Part shown: positions 60,571 to 64,000 of the stretch, piece by piece
Layout: each line of letters opens with the position of its first letter
How positions within the stretch are numbered: position 1 is the stretch's first letter
Assembly (NCBI GenBank): GCA_026874595.1
Contig: CM049314.1
Span: 13,322,729 to 13,386,728 of the forward strand
DNA: 64,000 nt
Source of the DNA: Sipunculus nudus
Taxonomy: Eukaryota; Annelida; Sipuncula; Golfingiida; Sipunculidae
Direction: 5' to 3'
Made by a program: the position numbers and the translations under genes
The notes under the pieces: model-generated
The model's input: only the letters and a program-made list of their open reading frames with translations
Database searches by the model: none
What the model was told of the DNA's origin: nothing

Positions 60571-61310
60571 GTTACATCAGTTCCTGCAAACTTGTGGCGC
60601 CACCTGTATTTTTCTAATTGTTAAGTATGTTTTTCTTAATTTTTTATATTTTCAAATAAGCTGTTATCAGGGCACAAATAATAACCGCTAGACCTGGATT
60701 CTTCATACTTGACATCAAGGGAGGTCCATGAAAAATCTCCTTGCAAAATCTGAAATTAGGTCTCTGTTACCCATATTCTCTGAGCTATATGACTCGAAAG
60801 TCCCCCCCCCCCCTAGAATAATAAATAAAATTGACCCAAAAGCTTCAGTATCTTAATAACTACTGCATTGATCACCATGATTCTTTGCGTGAATATTGAT
60901 CATGGCTGGTTCCATCAGTTCCTTTAAACTGGTGGCGCCACCAGTATTTTTTCTAATTTTTCTTAATTTTTGATATTTTCAAGGAGCCTTTATCTGTTAA
61001 CAGGGCACAAATCATAACCCCTGGACCTTGAATCTTCTTATTTACCAGAAAGGGAGGTCCCTGAAAAGTCTCCTTAGAAACTTGATAATTAGGTCTCTGT
61101 TACCCATAATCTCTGAGCTATGGGTCTCGCAAGTACCCCCAAGAATAATCATGAATTTGACACGAAAGCTTTAGTATCTAAATAACTACTGCATTTATCA
61201 CCATGATTCTTTGGAAACATATTGGTCATTGAGTGTTTCATTAGTTTCTGCAGACTGGTGGCACTATACTACCGGTATTTTTTCAAATGTTTATGCAATT
61301 TTCTTATATT
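60571..61310. repeat. Tandem repeat, about 330-bp unit, 2.2 copies
   Basis: Units start at about 60,571, 60,909 and 61,234 (partial). Each begins with a CATCAGTTCCT-like motif, then TGGTGGCGCCACC. Shared internal marks are AGGTCTCTGTTACCCATA and CACCATGATTCTTTG. The unit is not found in the equivalent places after the other receptor copies. Confidence 0.85.
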
Positions 61311-63112
61311 TATGAGACCTTCAAATAAAGTGGTCATCTGTCGAAAAGGCCACTGAAACACATTTCTTAGGACTCACAAAATTCATGATTTTTTTGGCAC
61401 TCTGGCAGTCATTTTGCAAATCGTTCATCATTTCTTGAATTCAGCTGAACGTCATGGCCAAAGGGCCACTAGTTACTTTTTCTCAGAGCCAGTAACAATC
61501 TCGTATATATTTGTAGATTTCATATTGCAATTTCGCTATATCAAAGGTAAAATAATGGTTACAAAAGCAAGTTTAGTGCACCCGAAGATGTATCACGATA
61601 CAATACTTTATGGTATATTCGTAAATTGAAGCAGAAAATGTTTAGTTAATCATATTTTTAATATTTAAAGAAAATATGTATATAAATCATGGGAGGGAAA
61701 TTATTATCTTTTACTACGAAATGTTAAGAAAATTGAATACAGAATAGCTTCCAGAAAAATTAAGACAACATAATATAAAATGGGAAGTATCAAAGGAACT
61801 ATTGTAGGAGAAAACACAAGTGATAACACGAGTAGTAACAGAGAATTTAGATATAAATATGTATGTACATTCATCCATGTATGAGGCTGATACAGCTGTT
61901 TGCTATTGTCTGTATATACTTAAATGTGACTTTGTAATTTGATATATTGTTTGGAGATCTTTCCAGTGATGTAACAAATGTTTATATTCGTGTTGTATCT
62001 ATAAGTAACTCGAATAAAAAAAGTGTACATTTGTTTGTTTGTTCAAACATTGGTAAAAAAGCGACCGACGCTGGATGAGTGATGAATCAATTTCCATTTC
62101 GCCTATGTAATGTCAAAACCCTATCACCATTATGAAACTATTATCATACTTTCTATTCATATTTTGTATTCCCATTATAGTAATTAGCACAAATGACCAA
62201 ACGCAAATTTGCGGCCACGCTGAATTGTCAAGAATCCTCAATTTTAACGTTGGTGGCAGCGTTTTATTTAGCCCTGTTTCTGTCATAATCGACAAATATA
62301 AACAACAACTAGCTAACATATTTTCTCTGCATATGCAAACATGATATTTATAAATGTAATTATCACAATGTATATTGTAATTTACGCAGATTTGTTGGTC
62401 TGGTTGTTATATTTGTTTATATTTGTTAATATTTGTCCAATTCTATGACTTACGATCTCAGTTTCCTTACTTTGTGCCTAACTTGGTACCTGGTGTCATT
62501 TTTTGCCAAACATCCGTGCACTCTATCAACTTGCCGGTCAGATTAGCTCTCGTGTGTAGCCGGGCATAGCGCGCAGTACCGAGTATTCCTTTCTCCCATT
62601 CTCCCATATAAAAAACTTTTCAACATCACTAGGTGAATATCCTGTTTTAACTGCTTCGTCATGCCCCCCTCCCCCAAACGCATAATTAAAGGTACGGTTA
62701 TTGTGCATATATAGTTTTGTTCAGCAGACATATCAAACTGTTTAATAAAGCCCCAGGTTTTGGATGATACGCTGAACTATATTATATTGTTTTCATTCTT
62801 AATGCTAGCTTACCTAGGTATCATCCTTTCGTTAGGCTTCCGAGTAACCCCTTTACCTTTGAGTACAGAGCTAACCGTTTCGCATCTCCGAGCCACATAT
62901 CCACTCTAGGTAGTGGCAAACAGGTAAAGTACCCACATCAACCAGCTTTAGACATCGCTATTTCTAGGAGCTCCAGTTATTCATTTTGAAGTACCAAGAG
63001 GTTTTATATCTTCAGTTTGAGGTACAGAATGCTATAGACGGACGGCACGTGTTCGGCCATAAACATGCTTGTTCGGAGTGTGGTTACTGTCTAGATATTT
63101 GTTGCTGGGACT

Positions 63113-63116
<4 letters not shown>
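61311..63116. repeat. Duplicated intergenic block, third unit
   Basis: The segment 61,720-62,680 is paralogous to 31,430-32,340 and 62,790-63,112 to 33,400-33,740. Sequence equivalent to 32,410-33,340 is missing here. No gene is seen. Confidence 0.6.

Positions 63117-63166
<50 letters not shown>
63117..63166. repeat. (TA)n microsatellite
   Basis: The TA run begins directly after leader-like coding sequence shared with 33,700 and replaces the receptor tail remnant present there. Confidence 0.95.
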
Positions 63167-63169
<3 letters not shown>

Positions 63170-64000
63170 TATAATTAAGAATGAATATTAAAGAAGGAAA
63201 AAGCAGAAAGGTACCGGTATCGTAGTCATTTGAAAATCAAAATATGGTTGATCTCTTGATAAGTTGTTTACTATTGGGCCATGTCAACCATGAACCATGT
63301 GCTGGAACACACATCTGCTGGAAGACTGTATACCAAAGGTATCAGTATTTACTGATTGTGTATTAATTTAGCGACCTTAACCCCAAAGTATCCAAAACTG
63401 TAGCGGCCAATCAAGTGCACGGGCGGATTCGTGTGACATAGCTTATCGTTAAAGCTGGTGAAGGGTTAATTAAGCTAATTAGTGTGTTTCGGGAGAATAC
63501 CAGAAGGCTCAACTTGCGGCCGCGAGTTCTTACAGCTTGCACATGATGTTAAATATGATGAAGCAAATATGCAGGTGTGTTTAAGCGGGGCATATATCAC
63601 AACACGTTTGCTCGACCATGTAAAACACTTTTTTTGTGTGTGGGGGGGGGGCGGGTAGGTAACCACCTCCATTTTTAATGCTTGCTTAAATATTACTATA
63701 TGTACATCTGCAGATTGTCAACCAGGCTCGGTGTACCACTCCTGAGGGTCCTGGGTGTGATTCATAACACAGAGGAACTCTCGAAAGGCGCAGTCGTTTG
63801 TGAGTGAATTATGACTGTTGGGCATAGTCTCCCCATTCCGATTGCATGGCGCTCACCCACGGTGGAGACCGCCTCGGCTGAGATTCGAACCCATGATCTC
63901 CCGGCTTTGAGTCCAGCGCTTTACTCCTGAGCCACAAACACTCGCTGTAGAGTTACATATCACGAACCTTTTATTCAAATGGTACAGAAAGCTCTTGGTG
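63167..64000 (-). repeat. Duplicated block with SINE (63,703-63,936)
   Basis: Paralogous to 34,190-34,980 to the window end. It includes the tRNA-derived SINE on the minus strand, with head TGTGGCTCAGGAGTAAAGCG and B box GGGTTCGAATCTC. The B box here is closer to the tRNA consensus than in the copy at 34,675. Confidence 0.65.

Noticed and set aside
1-64000. CRISPR arrays, bacterial operons, rRNA genes
   Set aside because: None seen; the sequence is clearly nuclear eukaryotic.

Overview
The window is AT-rich metazoan DNA: large intergenic spaces, long (TA)n and (CT)n microsatellites, GT-AG introns, and several classes of eukaryotic transposon. I could not identify the species. A mollusc or other lophotrochozoan is my best guess, from the expanded LRR-Ig receptor family and the mix of mobile elements.

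The host theme is a tandem family of single-exon receptor genes. The intact plan is signal peptide, LRRNT cap, a few leucine-rich repeats, LRRCT cap, one compact Ig domain, a transmembrane helix and a short cytoplasmic tail ending in a conserved E-E-P-I-Y-A-x-V motif. Only one copy is complete (58,910-60,016). A near-identical copy (6,247-7,272) lost its tail through an 11-bp deletion in the membrane segment. A third (28,958-30,041) has a frameshift, a nonsense codon before the tail and missing cap cysteines. Older copies are pseudogenes at 431-1,438, 8,059-9,113, about 14,080-14,690, 16,430-17,190, 20,197-21,332 and 38,305-40,965. Spare transmembrane/tail cassettes trail the three young copies. 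Non-coding flanks around 2.2-8, 22.7-35 and 41-64 kb are paralogous, so the window holds three diverged copies of a multi-kilobase unit.

Transposons punctuate the units. A 5'-truncated CR1/Jockey-group LINE (38,790-40,619) splits one pseudogene and has a perfect 14-bp target duplication. A 2-kb TIR element (25,737-27,740), tRNA-derived SINE copies, a small MITE and a tyrosine-recombinase fragment (17,669-17,884) are also present.

The most striking object is a 13.18-kb element at 44,617-57,796. It has 31-bp terminal inverted repeats (30/31 matching) and an 8-bp target duplication. It contains two convergent multi-exon genes. The rightward-end gene on the minus strand is a THAP-domain P-element transposase in about 11 exons, degraded by several stops and frameshifts. 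The left-end gene on the plus strand is a second protein of unknown function. Both genes start just inside a terminal region that shares AGAGGGG and ACTTCCGG motifs in inverted orientation.
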